This document shows positions 1 to 8,692 of a stretch of DNA of 64,000 nucleotides, one piece after another. The DNA comes from Geobacter sp. UBA5735. GTDB lineage: Bacteria > Desulfobacterota > Desulfuromonadia > Geobacterales > Geobacteraceae. The DNA is taken from positions 1 to 64,000 of the forward strand of contig DIFZ01000052.1 of NCBI GenBank assembly GCA_002419385.1, written 5' to 3'. Made by a program: the position numbers and the translations under genes. Each line of letters starts with the position of its first letter. The first letter of the stretch is position 1. A model generated the notes under the pieces. That model saw only the letters and a list, made by a program, of their open reading frames with translations. It searched no databases and had not been told where the DNA came from.

Positions 1-1948
1 CCGGCGCCGGCTGGGGAGGTTCCGGAGGAGCCATCGGCAGCGGAGCGGGCGGCGCAGGCGGTTGAACGGCGGCGGCAGGCGGCTCAGGGAATTCGGGCTC
101 CTCGGCAAAGGAGCCGTAGGGGCTGGTCATGGACGGATCGTCTTCCCTGCCCGACCAGAACGCTGCTGCATCTCCCTCGGGAGCCGGCATGTAGCGGATG
201 ACCCGAGGTGTAATAGCCAGGACCAGTTCCGACTTATCCCGCTTCGTGTTTTTGTTGCTGAGGAGCGGACCGATAAGGGGCAGGTCTCCCAGTACGGAGA
301 TCTTGTCCTTGGAATTGGTCTTGTTGTCCTGGATCAGTCCGCCGATGATGCTGGTCTCGCCGTCCTTCAGGCTCAGCACCGTTTCCAGGTTTCGCGTGCC
401 GATGGTCACAACCGTCGTCGCACTTTCTGCCCCGCCGACCGTCTTCTCGCCCAGGTTCTGGCTCACTTCGAGGTTGAGCTTCAGGTTGATCTCTTCATTT
501 TGCTGGATAGTCGGCTCGGCATTGAGCTTCACTCCCACGTCCACGTACTGGACGTTCACCGAGTACCCTCCGGTGGTGCCGGTAGTGGAGGTGGTGGTGA
601 TCGGTACCCGGGTGCCCACATTGAACTTCGCCTTTTCCCGGTTTTTCACCCTGATCTTCGGGTTTGACAGCGTCTCGGCGTTGGAAAGTGTCTTGCCGAA
701 GTTGTACGTTGCGCTCGGCACGGTGATATAGCCGCCAAAGCCCATCCAGGAAAACGTTTGCAGCAGGCTTGCAGGATCGGTTCCGGTAGTAACTGGTGTT
801 CCGGTAGTTGTTGTCGTCGTTGTCGGGTTGAAAGTATCTGTCAGCCATTGATTCTGCGGAGTTCGGGTATTCAGACTCACCGCGTACTTGCTCAATGCCA
901 GGCCGAACTGCTCGGCATTCGACTTGGTGAATTCGATCACTTCGACTTCAAGCACCACTTCCGGCTCTGCCAGGTCGTTGGCTTCCAGGATCCTCTGGGC
1001 CACATCCACTGTCTCGGGCACATCGCGGATGACCACGGCGTTCAACTCTTCGTTCACATACACTTTCTTCACCTGCAGCATGGTCCGGAGCAGGTTGACC
1101 GCTTTTTTGGCATCCATGCTGTTGAGGAAGAAGGTCCGCACCACCAGCTCCTCGTACTGCTTGATCTTCTCCGGCGTCTTGGGATAGATGAGGATGGTGC
1201 TCTCGTTCAGCACTTTCCTGCCCAGCCTGGTGAGGCTGGTGATCACTTCCATGGCCTGCTGGAAGGTGGCGTTCTCGAGGAAGATGGTGATGTTCTGGTC
1301 CTTCACGCCGTCATCGAAAATGAAGTTTATGCCGGAGAGCTGGGTGACGATGGAAAAGACATCCTTGACCCTGGTGTCCCTGAACTTGAGGGTGATGGGC
1401 TTGTTGGACTTGAGGTTCAGCTCGAACCCGTCCAGCTTGGGCCGCCGGCTCTTCAGCAGCGTCTGCAGCGCGGCCCGGATGTCCCTGCGCGACGGATCCA
1501 GCTGCTCTGCTTTCCGGTAGGAACGGAACGCCTCCTTGAGCCTTCGCTTTTTTTCCTGCTCTTTTCCTTCGCTGAAAAAGAGTTCTGCGTCACGCTTTTT
1601 CTGTGCGAGAACCGCCTGCTGCCTGGCTCTCTCAAAAGACGGGTCCAGGGCCATGGCAGTCTGGTATTCGCGGAAGGCATTGGCGTAATCCTGCTTGGCC
1701 AGGTACCCCTCCCCCTTGTCGAAGTGCATCCTCGAGGCGTCTTCGCTCGCCTTCAGGAAGCGGAGCCGGTATTCGTGGGAACCGGGATTGGCTATGGAAG
1801 CCTGGGCGTATTTCACCACCGCCTCGTCGAGGCTGCCGGCCTTTTCCAGCTGGCCGCCCTTGTCGTAGGCGGTGCGGCCGCCGGCGCACCCGGTCAGGAT
1901 GGCACAGAAAACGGCCAGTATCACTAGGGCATGTCTATGATGGAACAT
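1..1948 (-). CDS. gspD: Lipoprotein secretin of a type II secretion/type IV pilus-like system (partial, C-terminus beyond window)
   Basis: Outer-membrane secretin that should form the exit channel for the downstream-encoded assembly machinery. About 649 residues are visible. The ATG at 1948 has AAGGAG upstream; an in-frame ATG at 1966 overlaps that site. Residues 1-21 form a lipoprotein signal ending in the lipobox LTGC (Cys21). TPR-like helical repeats follow to about residue 150, then N0/N1-type ring-building domains, then the secretin beta-domain with the usual VPITTT-type lip region. The tail is rich in Pro and Ala and continues off the left edge. Most secretins need a separate pilotin; here the secretin itself looks lipidated. 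It is the last visible gene of the gspF-gspE-pilMNOP-like operon. Confidence 0.9.
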   Translation of the reverse strand, partial: MFHHRHALVILAVFCAILTGCAGGRTAYDKGGQLEKAGSLDEAVVKYAQASIANPGSHEYRLRFLKASEDASRMHFDKGEGYLAKQDYANAFREYQTAMALDPSFERARQQAVLAQKKRDAELFFSEGKEQEKKRRLKEAFRSYRKAEQLDPSRRDIRAALQTLLKSRRPKLDGFELNLKSNKPITLKFRDTRVKDVFSIVTQLSGINFIFDDGVKDQNITIFLENATFQQAMEVITSLTRLGRKVLNESTILIYPKTPEKIKQYEELVVRTFFLNSMDAKKAVNLLRTMLQVKKVYVNEELNAVVIRDVPETVDVAQRILEANDLAEPEVVLEVEVIEFTKSNAEQFGLALSKYAVSLNTRTPQNQWLTDTFNPTTTTTTTGTPVTTGTDPASLLQTFSWMGFGGYITVPSATYNFGKTLSNAETLSNPKIRVKNREKAKFNVGTRVPITTTSTTGTTGGYSVNVQYVDVGVKLNAEPTIQQNEEINLKLNLEVSQNLGEKTVGGAESATTVVTIGTRNLETVLSLKDGETSIIGGLIQDNKTNSKDKISVLGDLPLIGPLLSNKNTKRDKSELVLAITPRVIRYMPAPEGDAAAFWSGREDDPSMTSPYGSFAEEPEFPEPPAAAVQPPAPPAPLPMAPPEPPQPAP

Positions 1949-1985
1949 CTGTCGATTCTCCTTCATGGAAAGACACTCCCTGATT

Positions 1986-2561
1986 CTATTGCATCACAGG
2001 TGGTCTGGATTCAGCGACGGCAATGACCGTTTCGTCACCGGTCACCGTCGAGCGAAGGGTCAGGGAATCGTCCGTCAGCCTCACCAGCTCGTACCTGCCG
2101 GCAACTCTGCCACCCAGCTTCACGACGAAAATCTCGGATTCATTGGACAGGAATACCGTTTTCATCCCCTCTTTCTGCAGGTACCCGAGGAACGTCAGGC
2201 GGGCGATATCCTTCGGCGGCACAAACGGTACGGGAGGAGCGGGCGCCGCGGGCTTCACGGTCTTCATGGCCGGCGGTCTGGCGGCCAGTGCCGCCACTGC
2301 GGCCTCATCCATGAAAATCGGCTTGAAGATGTTGCGGCGGAATCCGCCAAAGGTTGCGGCAGTGCCCTCCAGGAGGTCAAGCCTGACCCGCGTGCCTCCG
2401 GCAGCCTGGGCGGCTTTGCCGGGCGCTTTCCGCAGCGCCGCCCCCGGCGCGTATTTCAGCTGAGCGACCGAACGCTGCCGCGGGGATTTCCAGAAGGCGT
2501 AGCCGATGGACAGGGCAAGTACCAGCACAAGGATCGACAATAGCAGTTTCTTTCTGTTCAT
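1986..2561 (-). CDS. PilP/GspC-like inner-membrane-anchored periplasmic protein
   Basis: This 191-residue protein has one N-terminal membrane segment (about residues 5-23) and a basic, Ala/Pro-rich linker. A compact C-terminal beta domain follows (about 115-185, LTFLGYLQKEGMKTVFLS then a VVKLGGRVAG stretch), which resembles the PilP/GspC homology region that contacts the secretin. The start overlaps the upstream PilO-like gene by 4 nt (ATGA), so translation is probably coupled. By position and architecture it should link the inner-membrane platform to the lipoprotein secretin encoded just downstream. Sequence similarity to either PilP or GspC is weak by eye, so the subfamily is left open. Confidence 0.75.
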   Translation of the reverse strand: MNRKKLLLSILVLVLALSIGYAFWKSPRQRSVAQLKYAPGAALRKAPGKAAQAAGGTRVRLDLLEGTAATFGGFRRNIFKPIFMDEAAVAALAARPPAMKTVKPAAPAPPVPFVPPKDIARLTFLGYLQKEGMKTVFLSNESEIFVVKLGGRVAGRYELVRLTDDSLTLRSTVTGDETVIAVAESRPPVMQ

Positions 2562-3109
2562 TGTCCGTCCGTCCTGAAATAGGCTGAAAGCTGGACCTTG
2601 AGCTCTATGGACTCCTGGGTCGGACCGGCGCCGGACAGTGCCAGGGAGTCGATGGTCACGATCTCGCTCATCCGTTGGACATCCGAGATGAAACTCTTCA
2701 CCGCGGCATACCTGCCCGACAGGTTGAGATTCAACTGATAGACCATGAAATCACCGCCCGGCTCGATGACCGGCTTGTAGCCGACCGTTTTCAGGGACAG
2801 CCCGTTGTTGGCCGCGGTCTCGTAAATGTCCGACAGCAACCGGGCGAACTCCCTTTTGTACGGGACTCTGCCAGAGAAAACCGCCAGGTCCCTGACGCCC
2901 TGGGCATGGACCGTCGCCATGGAAGCCGGGCCGCCTTCCGCCTGCTGCTTCCGCTTCGCCATCCAGGACTCGCGAAGCGCCTCCAGGGTGGATCCCTGGT
3001 AGGCGGAGATGTAGACATACAACCCGGTGACCGTCACCAGGAGAACCGCCAGGGCGAGCAGCGGCTTTTTCTTCAGCAGAACTAGTTCACGCAGGTTCTC
3101 GAGTCGCAT
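2558..3109 (-). CDS. PilO/GspM-like assembly platform protein
   Basis: This 183-residue protein has a short basic cytoplasmic N-terminus, one membrane helix (about 15-36), a coiled-coil stretch, and a periplasmic ferredoxin-like domain ending in the typical PilO pattern (VYQLNLNLSGRYAAVKSFI then an IVTIDSLAL-type strand). PilO pairs with PilN in the inner membrane to form the alignment complex between the cytoplasmic PilM/ATPase and the secretin. It lies 3 nt behind the PilN-like gene and overlaps the next gene. Its type IV pilus-like character, rather than GspL/GspM, is what makes this locus atypical for a secretion system. Confidence 0.8.
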   Translation of the reverse strand: MRLENLRELVLLKKKPLLALAVLLVTVTGLYVYISAYQGSTLEALRESWMAKRKQQAEGGPASMATVHAQGVRDLAVFSGRVPYKREFARLLSDIYETAANNGLSLKTVGYKPVIEPGGDFMVYQLNLNLSGRYAAVKSFISDVQRMSEIVTIDSLALSGAGPTQESIELKVQLSAYFRTDGQ

Positions 3110-3112
3110 GGG

Positions 3113-3652
3113 TCACAATACCAGCCTGGTCGAAATATCAAAACTGAAGCCCAGCTGTTTTTCCGTCACCTTCAGTTCCTTGTGGCTGAGCAGCAGGACA
3201 TCGGGGAAATGGGGCGAACGCTCCAGATTCTCCAGGAGGAGGCGGATTGCGGCAAAGTTCCTGGCTGCCCCGCCGATCTTGAGTTCCCGTGCCTTCAGAT
3301 CCGGCTCGATCAACGTGACGGCAATCCCGTCCGGGACGACCTCCTCCAGGCGGTTCAGCAGCTCAAGCCAGTTGACGGCCTTTTTTTCGATTATGGAATT
3401 GGCCGTGCCGATTCGTGCCACCACGGCCTGATAGTCCTTTTCCGACACGGCGACGCCCAGCCTGCCGTGCCGGGCGTCGAGCCTGGCCTGTTCCGTTTTG
3501 AGACGCCTGATCTCCCCAAGATTCGCAACGGCCACCCCGATGAAGACCACCAGCAACAGCAGCAGCATCGCTCCCGCAACGGCAAACGCGATGTTGAGCT
3601 TCCTGTTGTCGAAATAATACCTGGTCGCCAGGTTGACGTTTATCTGCATCAC
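3113..3652 (-). CDS. PilN-like assembly platform protein
   Basis: This 179-residue protein opens with the PilN signature INVNLATRYYF, whose N-terminal peptide normally inserts into a groove of PilM. A membrane helix follows (about 21-46, very hydrophobic with an L-rich core), then a coiled coil (50-75) and a periplasmic domain with the LNRLEEVVPDGIAVTLIEPD pattern usual for PilN. It overlaps the PilM-like gene by 4 nt and sits 3 nt ahead of the PilO-like gene. This matches the pilM-N-O-P order of type IV pilus operons and supports physical interaction of the products. Confidence 0.85.
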   Translation of the reverse strand: MMQINVNLATRYYFDNRKLNIAFAVAGAMLLLLLVVFIGVAVANLGEIRRLKTEQARLDARHGRLGVAVSEKDYQAVVARIGTANSIIEKKAVNWLELLNRLEEVVPDGIAVTLIEPDLKARELKIGGAARNFAAIRLLLENLERSPHFPDVLLLSHKELKVTEKQLGFSFDISTRLVL

Positions 3653-4578
3653 AGGTCCCCCATTGCCGCGCCGGCCGAGGCTGACAGAAGATCGAACAGG
3701 ACTGCGTCACAGACTATGTCATCTCTCGGGGAAATGGCGTCGGCCGATCGCAGCACCCTGGGCTCGGATCCGGTCGCCTCCGCAACGAGATCCCTGAAAT
3801 CCCTTGCGGCGGAACCCGCCGCTGCACAGAACACCTCGTGGGCCGCATGGGCCTGGTTTCTCTCCCGGTACGCCAGCAGCGAGCCGGTTATCTCCCGGAA
3901 CACCCGCTCCGGGTCGAAGGCGGATGCACGGATCTCCTTGGAACGGCAGAAATCCAGAACGCCATCCCGCACGGCCATGATACCCACGGTCCGACCGAAA
4001 TAGGTCAGGAGAAGGGCGTTTTCCGCAAGGGCCAGGCGCCTGGCAAACAGGCGGTACAGGCTGAACGATGTGAAACCGATCCGCACCGGCTCGAGCCCCG
4101 CCTCCAGCAGCAGCTCCTCGTACTGCTGCACGACTTCCCTGGCAATGAGCGCCACCAGGACGACCGTTTCCCCCGTTTCCCTGCGGCGCAGCACCTGGTA
4201 GTCAAGATGGATGGCGTTGATGTCCACCGGAAAGCTCTTTTTCAGTTTCCAGCGGATGATGTCGGCCCCCTCGTCCCGGCTGCGGAACCTGGTTTCCAGG
4301 TCGAGAAGCATAATCCGTCCCACCGAATCGGGAAGCGAAACGGACGCGCGGTGGACGCGGGTCAACAGCTTGAGATGGGTATCCTTCACCTTTGCCGTGA
4401 ATGACGCAGGGTTCAGGACATTCGGGTCCCTTTGGGAAAAGCGGAGGGTCTCCGCATCGAACGAATCGATCCCCGCGGCGCACAGCTTGGGAGGAGCGCC
4501 TCTCGTGCCCTCGAGGACCGCCATGCGGAGTCCGTTCCGGCATATTTCGAGCCCCAGCGCTTTCTTAGTAAATACCAT
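3649..4578 (-). CDS. PilM-like actin-fold ATPase of the assembly platform
   Basis: A cytoplasmic protein of 309 residues that resembles the PilM/GspL actin-like domain. It has an N-terminal phosphate-1-type strand (ALGLEICRNGLRMAVLEG), a middle section with RWKLKKSFPVDINAIHLDYQ as in PilM, and a second subdomain with ALLLTYFGRTVGIMAVRDG. The ATG at 4578 is preferred because GGGAAC lies just upstream; a TTG 12 nt earlier is possible. It is 28 nt behind gspE and overlaps the PilN-like gene by 4 nt. In related systems PilM binds the PilN N-terminus and couples the platform to the cytoplasmic ATPase. Confidence 0.8.
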   Translation of the reverse strand: MVFTKKALGLEICRNGLRMAVLEGTRGAPPKLCAAGIDSFDAETLRFSQRDPNVLNPASFTAKVKDTHLKLLTRVHRASVSLPDSVGRIMLLDLETRFRSRDEGADIIRWKLKKSFPVDINAIHLDYQVLRRRETGETVVLVALIAREVVQQYEELLLEAGLEPVRIGFTSFSLYRLFARRLALAENALLLTYFGRTVGIMAVRDGVLDFCRSKEIRASAFDPERVFREITGSLLAYRERNQAHAAHEVFCAAAGSAARDFRDLVAEATGSEPRVLRSADAISPRDDIVCDAVLFDLLSASAGAAMGDL

Positions 4579-4606
4579 ATCCGTTCCCAAAGGTCAGTAT
4601 CACGGA

Positions 4607-6331
4607 TCAGGCCTCCACGAAGGTGACCCGGTTGATCTCACGCACTGTCGTCTCACCCGCCAGGACCTTTTCCACCGCGGCTTCCCGAAGGAAAATGGTC
4701 CCCATCTGCATGGCCTTTTTCTTCAGGAGCGCCACAGGAGCCTTGGAGATGATGAGTTCGCGAATTTCGTCATTCAGGGCAAGCAGCTCAATGATGGCTG
4801 AACGTCCGTGGTAACCGGTGCCGTTGCATTCGTTGCAGCCGACTGCAGTGTAAAATGTCGCCTTGCCGGCCAATTCCGGCGGGATGCCGGACTCCCGGAG
4901 CGCATCGGCGCTCAGCTGCACCTGTTCCCGACACGAGAGGCAGAGCTTACGGACCAGTCGCTGTGCAAGCACGCAGTTCAGACAAGAGACGAAATTGTAG
5001 GGATCGATTCCCATGTGGGTGAAACGGCCGATCACATCGAAGATGTTGTTGGCATGGACCGTCGTGAAAACCAGATGCCCGGTCAGCGCGGACTGGACGG
5101 CAATCTGCGCGGTTTCGGGATCGCGGATTTCGCCCACCATTATCTTGTCCGGGTCATGCCTCAGGATGGAGCGGAGCCCGCGGGCAAAGGTCAATCCTTT
5201 TTTCTCATTCACCGGTATCTGGACGATACCTTTGAGCAGATACTCGACAGGATCCTCTATGGTGATGATTTTTTCTTCGCCGGTATGGATTTCCGAAAGC
5301 GCGGCATAAAGGGTGGTCGTCTTTCCCGATCCCGTGGGCCCCGTCACGAGCACCATTCCATAGGGCTCGGAGATCAGTTTCCGTATCCGGCGTATTTCCC
5401 GCTCGTGCATCCCCAACGACTCGAGTGTCAGCCTTTTCAGGTTGGCGGCAATGCTCTCCTTGTCGAGAATCCTGATGACCGCATCCTCCCCGAATGCACT
5501 GGGCATTATGGAAACCCGGAAATCGATGGATTTGTCATTGAGGCGAATCTTGAACCTGCCGTCCTGGGGAATGCGCCGCTCCGAAATGTCCAGTTCGCTC
5601 ATGACCTTGAGACGGGAGATGATGGGCGACTGGAAATGACTGTCGATCGGCTCCATTGCACGGTAGAGGACACCATCGATGCGATACTTGACAATCACGC
5701 CCTCCTGGGCGGTCTCGACATGGATGTCGCTCGCTCTTTTGGTGAGCGCATCCATTATGGTTGTATTGATCAGCTTGATAATGGGGCTGGTGTCAGCGGA
5801 AATGGTTTCCACCGACAGGATCTCGTCCCCTTTGTCGGTCTCCCTGATCAACTCCAGCATGAAATCCTCGGAAACTTCCTTGAGGACCCTGGTGGTGCCT
5901 TCACCTTTCTGCAACATGCCTGCAATCGCCGATTCCGCGGCGACCCTGAGGACGAGGCGCCTGTCGAGCAGCAGTTCCAGTTCGTCCAGCATCACCACAT
6001 CCGTCGGGTCGGAAACCGCTATCACGAGGCTGTCGTCACGTTGTTCCAACGGAATGAAATGGTGACGGAAAATGGCGTCGGCAGGCATGGAGTTCAGCAA
6101 CTCTTCCGCCATTTTGAAGCCCTTGAGATCCACATATTCATAGCCGAACTGCTCGGCAAGGGCTTTGGCAAGGGCTTCATCGGTGATCAGTCCATCATCG
6201 ATACAGAGCTGCCCGAAGCGCTCGCGGCTTGACTTGGATTTCTCGATCACATAGTCCAGTTCAGCAGGAGCCAGATCACCCCTTGCCACGAGAATCTCTC
6301 CGATTTTCCTTCTGGTCACAGTATGTCCCAT
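4607..6331 (-). CDS. gspE: GspE/PilB-type secretion ATPase
   Basis: Hexameric cytoplasmic motor that powers pseudopilus or pilus assembly; 574 residues, normal for the family. The N-terminal GspE_N-type domain spans about residues 1-150. Walker A GPTGSGKTTT is at 331-340 and the Walker B region IMVGEIRD at about 397-404. The His-box region TGHLVFTTVHANN is present. A zinc-binding tetracysteine motif (C464/C467 and C499/C502) marks extension or secretion ATPases rather than PilT-type retraction ATPases. It starts 7 nt after gspF stops, so the two are co-transcribed. No PilT-like retraction ATPase is encoded in the window. Confidence 0.95.
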   Translation of the reverse strand: MGHTVTRRKIGEILVARGDLAPAELDYVIEKSKSSRERFGQLCIDDGLITDEALAKALAEQFGYEYVDLKGFKMAEELLNSMPADAIFRHHFIPLEQRDDSLVIAVSDPTDVVMLDELELLLDRRLVLRVAAESAIAGMLQKGEGTTRVLKEVSEDFMLELIRETDKGDEILSVETISADTSPIIKLINTTIMDALTKRASDIHVETAQEGVIVKYRIDGVLYRAMEPIDSHFQSPIISRLKVMSELDISERRIPQDGRFKIRLNDKSIDFRVSIMPSAFGEDAVIRILDKESIAANLKRLTLESLGMHEREIRRIRKLISEPYGMVLVTGPTGSGKTTTLYAALSEIHTGEEKIITIEDPVEYLLKGIVQIPVNEKKGLTFARGLRSILRHDPDKIMVGEIRDPETAQIAVQSALTGHLVFTTVHANNIFDVIGRFTHMGIDPYNFVSCLNCVLAQRLVRKLCLSCREQVQLSADALRESGIPPELAGKATFYTAVGCNECNGTGYHGRSAIIELLALNDEIRELIISKAPVALLKKKAMQMGTIFLREAAVEKVLAGETTVREINRVTFVEA

Positions 6332-6338
6332 GCCCCCG

Positions 6339-7547
6339 TCACCCTACCGAGGATGCGATATTGAAGATCGGCAAATACATGACGATAACGATAAGCCCTA
6401 TGACAAAACCCATGAAGATCATAATGGCCGGTTCAATGGCGGTGGTTATCAGGGTAAGCCTGTTCTCCACTTCTTCATCGAAATAGTCTGAAACGTCAGC
6501 CAGCATCTCTTCCAGGGAACCGGTCGATTCGCCCACGCCGAGCATGCGTAGCGCCAGAGGCGGCATCACCCTGACCGACTCGAGGGCAGCCGACAGGCGG
6601 GTGCCCTCTTCCACCCGTGTGACCGCTTCCAGCAGCTTTCTCTCCAGCACCCGATTGTCGAGCGTCCCCACCGACATTTTCAATGATTCGATGACCGGGA
6701 CACCGCTCCCCAGGACCGTTGCAAAGGTCCTGGTAAAGCTGGTGATTGCGTACTCCATGATGATTTTTCCCACGAAAGGGATGCGGAGCTTCATCCCGTC
6801 GACCCTGAACCTGCCGGTTTCCGTTGCTGACCAACGGCGAAAGATGTAGATGGCGGCGGCCAGCAGCACGAATATCAGGATAGCGTATTTTTTCAGGAAC
6901 AGGGCAACAGCTATCAGCATCTGCGTCGGCAGGGGCAGCTGTGCGCCGGAATCGGTATAGACCTGGCTCAAGGTCGGTATAACATAGACAAGGAGCACCG
7001 AGATGACGAGAATTGCCATGAGCACCAGAATTGAAGGGTAGAACAGGGATGACAGGATCTTCTTCCTCAACCCCTCGGCCCTTTTGAGGTACGCAATGTA
7101 ACGGCGGATTGTCGTAACCAGATCGCCGGTTCGTTCTCCCGCGCGGATCGAAGCGACATAAAGATAGGGAAATACGGCCGGAAACTGCTCGAATGCCTCC
7201 GAAAGCGACGCTCCCCCCTTCACTTCGTTCCGGACATCCCTGAGCGTGGCGGCGAGCAGGCCAGTGTCGATCCTCTCCAGGATGGTGTCGAGGGAATTGA
7301 CTATGGGAAGGCCCGCCTTGATGAGCACCAGAAGTTCCTGGTTGAACGCCAGGAGATCCTTGCTCCTGACGCGGCGGCGCAGGGCCTCCTTATCCATGAG
7401 AATCCGGAACGCTTTCCTCTTGACCTGGAAGACAAAAAAACCCTGGTCTTCGAGACCGCGGCGCAGGACATCACCGTCCTGGGCTTCTACGTCCTTTTCG
7501 AGTATCCTCCCGTCGGGAGAACCCAGTTTGCATGAATATATGGCCAT
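6339..7547 (-). CDS. gspF: GspF/PilC-type inner-membrane platform protein
   Basis: Polytopic platform protein of 402 residues with the duplicated T2SSF domain (roughly 65-190 and 270-395) and three to four membrane helices. One is near 165-190 (SILVLMAILVISVLLVYVIP), one near 210-230, and the last near 365-390 (IMIFMGFVIGLIVIVMYLPI). The N-terminal region (AIYSCKLGSPDGRILEKDVE) matches the start of PilC-type proteins. It is expected to be rotated or rearranged by the GspE ATPase during filament assembly. It directly precedes gspE in the same operon. Confidence 0.95.
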   Translation of the reverse strand: MAIYSCKLGSPDGRILEKDVEAQDGDVLRRGLEDQGFFVFQVKRKAFRILMDKEALRRRVRSKDLLAFNQELLVLIKAGLPIVNSLDTILERIDTGLLAATLRDVRNEVKGGASLSEAFEQFPAVFPYLYVASIRAGERTGDLVTTIRRYIAYLKRAEGLRKKILSSLFYPSILVLMAILVISVLLVYVIPTLSQVYTDSGAQLPLPTQMLIAVALFLKKYAILIFVLLAAAIYIFRRWSATETGRFRVDGMKLRIPFVGKIIMEYAITSFTRTFATVLGSGVPVIESLKMSVGTLDNRVLERKLLEAVTRVEEGTRLSAALESVRVMPPLALRMLGVGESTGSLEEMLADVSDYFDEEVENRLTLITTAIEPAIMIFMGFVIGLIVIVMYLPIFNIASSVG

Positions 7548-7633
7548 GGCTATTATTTATAACGCAAGCATCCGGTTGTTCAACCAGTCGGGCGGCTGAG
7601 CGCACAATGAGCAGCCATCACCGGTGTCCCTTT

Positions 7634-7819
7634 TCAGGCATGCATCATCCCGATTATCCACAACGCATAGCATGCCAGGAAGCTTCCGCCCCACCCCAGT
7701 GCGTTTCCGGCCCTGAAGAAACCGCGGGCAGGAAAGGAACCGAGGATAAATCCGGCGGAGGACAGGATCCATCCCCAGCACCCGATTTCACAGAGCAGCG
7801 CCCAGCTTTCGGCCGTCAT
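7634..7819 (-). CDS. Small two-helix membrane protein, unrecognised
   Basis: This 61-residue protein is preceded by an excellent ribosome-binding site (GGGAGGT, 5 nt before the ATG). It has two hydrophobic segments (about 8-26 and 40-58) separated by a short basic loop with FPARGFFRAGNALGWGG. Its first 32 nt overlap the end of the glycosyltransferase gene, so expression is probably coupled to that gene. It may be a membrane partner of the sugar transferase or of GspF just downstream; no function is assigned. The ribosome-binding site, the overlap and the clean amphipathic layout argue for a real gene rather than a chance reading frame. Confidence 0.65.
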   Translation of the reverse strand: MTAESWALLCEIGCWGWILSSAGFILGSFPARGFFRAGNALGWGGSFLACYALWIIGMMHA

Positions 7820-8546
7820 GCCGACCTCCCGGTATCAGCCACCGTCTGAGCAGCGATCCCAGTTTGAGCTTCCAGACCATGATGACCGCCTCCCTGACGA
7901 TTTTCTTCGACATCTTCGACGTCCCGGCATGCCGGTCGATAAAGATGATCGGCACTTCTCCCATCCGGAACCCTTTTTCCATGCAGCGGAAATTCATCTC
8001 GATCTGAAACGAATAGCCGTCCGACCTGATGGTGCCCAGATCGAACGATTCGAGCACTTCGCGGCGGAACCCCTTGAAACCGCTGGTACAGTCAGACAGC
8101 CGCAGGCCTGTTATCATCCTGGTGTAGAGGGTCGCACAGTAACTCAGCATGAGCCTGCGGATAGGCCAGTTGACCACACTGACCCCGTGCAGATAGCGGG
8201 ATCCGACGACCAGGTCGAAGCTGTCCAACGCCGCAAGCAGAGCGGGAATGCCTCGGGGATCATGGGAGAAGTCCGCATCCATCTCCAGGATGTGGGTTGC
8301 CCCCATGGCAAGGGCCGCGGAAAAACCTTCCCGGTATGCCGAACCCAGGCCCTTCTTGGCATCGCGGCGCATGAGGTGTATCCGCTGGTTACCGTCAGCC
8401 AGTGCGGCAACGGCATCTCCCGTCCCGTCCGGCGAGTTGTCGTCCACGACCAGGACGTGAATTCCCGCGTCCTGAGCCAGGACCTCCGGTATCAGCCTGA
8501 TTATGTTTTCGCACTCATTGTAAGTCGGTATTACGACAACTATCAT
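7788..8546 (-). CDS. Polyprenol monophosphate mannose synthase-like glycosyltransferase (GT2)
   Basis: A 252-residue GT-A enzyme of the dolichol/polyprenol-phosphate mannosyltransferase type. It transfers a hexose from a nucleotide sugar to a lipid phosphate on the cytoplasmic face of the membrane. Visible features are the N-terminal IVVVIPTYNECENI motif, the DxD site in LEMDADFSHDP, VVGSRYLHG, and SDCTSGFKGFRREVLE. There is no C-terminal membrane domain, so it is the soluble short form. The ATG at 8546 is chosen because the conserved domain begins there; an upstream extension has no homologous look and contains the promoter. It is the first gene of the secretion operon, which hints at a lipid-linked sugar used for glycosylating an exported component. 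Confidence 0.85.
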   Translation of the reverse strand: MIVVVIPTYNECENIIRLIPEVLAQDAGIHVLVVDDNSPDGTGDAVAALADGNQRIHLMRRDAKKGLGSAYREGFSAALAMGATHILEMDADFSHDPRGIPALLAALDSFDLVVGSRYLHGVSVVNWPIRRLMLSYCATLYTRMITGLRLSDCTSGFKGFRREVLESFDLGTIRSDGYSFQIEMNFRCMEKGFRMGEVPIIFIDRHAGTSKMSKKIVREAVIMVWKLKLGSLLRRWLIPGGRHDGRKLGAAL

Positions 8547-8622
8547 GTCCACAGTTCCCAGTCCCGGAGACGGGCTGCATGCCGCGGTTCCGGAAACCGT
8601 AATTATTAGAAAATTATTGGCA

Positions 8623-8651
8623 AGAATACGTTTTTTCCTGGAGTAAGTCAA
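8623..8651 (-). promoter_or_regulatory. Sigma-70-type promoter for the glycosyltransferase/secretion operon
   Basis: Reading the minus strand, a -35 TTGACT and a -10 TATTCT are separated by 17 nt. They sit about 80 nt before the glycosyltransferase start and downstream of the tRNA terminator, so they are well placed to drive the whole 8.5-kb operon. No other gap in the operon exceeds about 90 nt. Confidence 0.65.
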
Positions 8652-8692
8652 GGGAAAGGGGCTGCCGTAAGGCAGCTTGGGCAGATTTCATG

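Noticed and set aside
4808..6232. 474-codon plus-strand frame opposite gspE
   Set aside because: No family resemblance, antisense to a clear ATPase gene, no ribosome-binding site.
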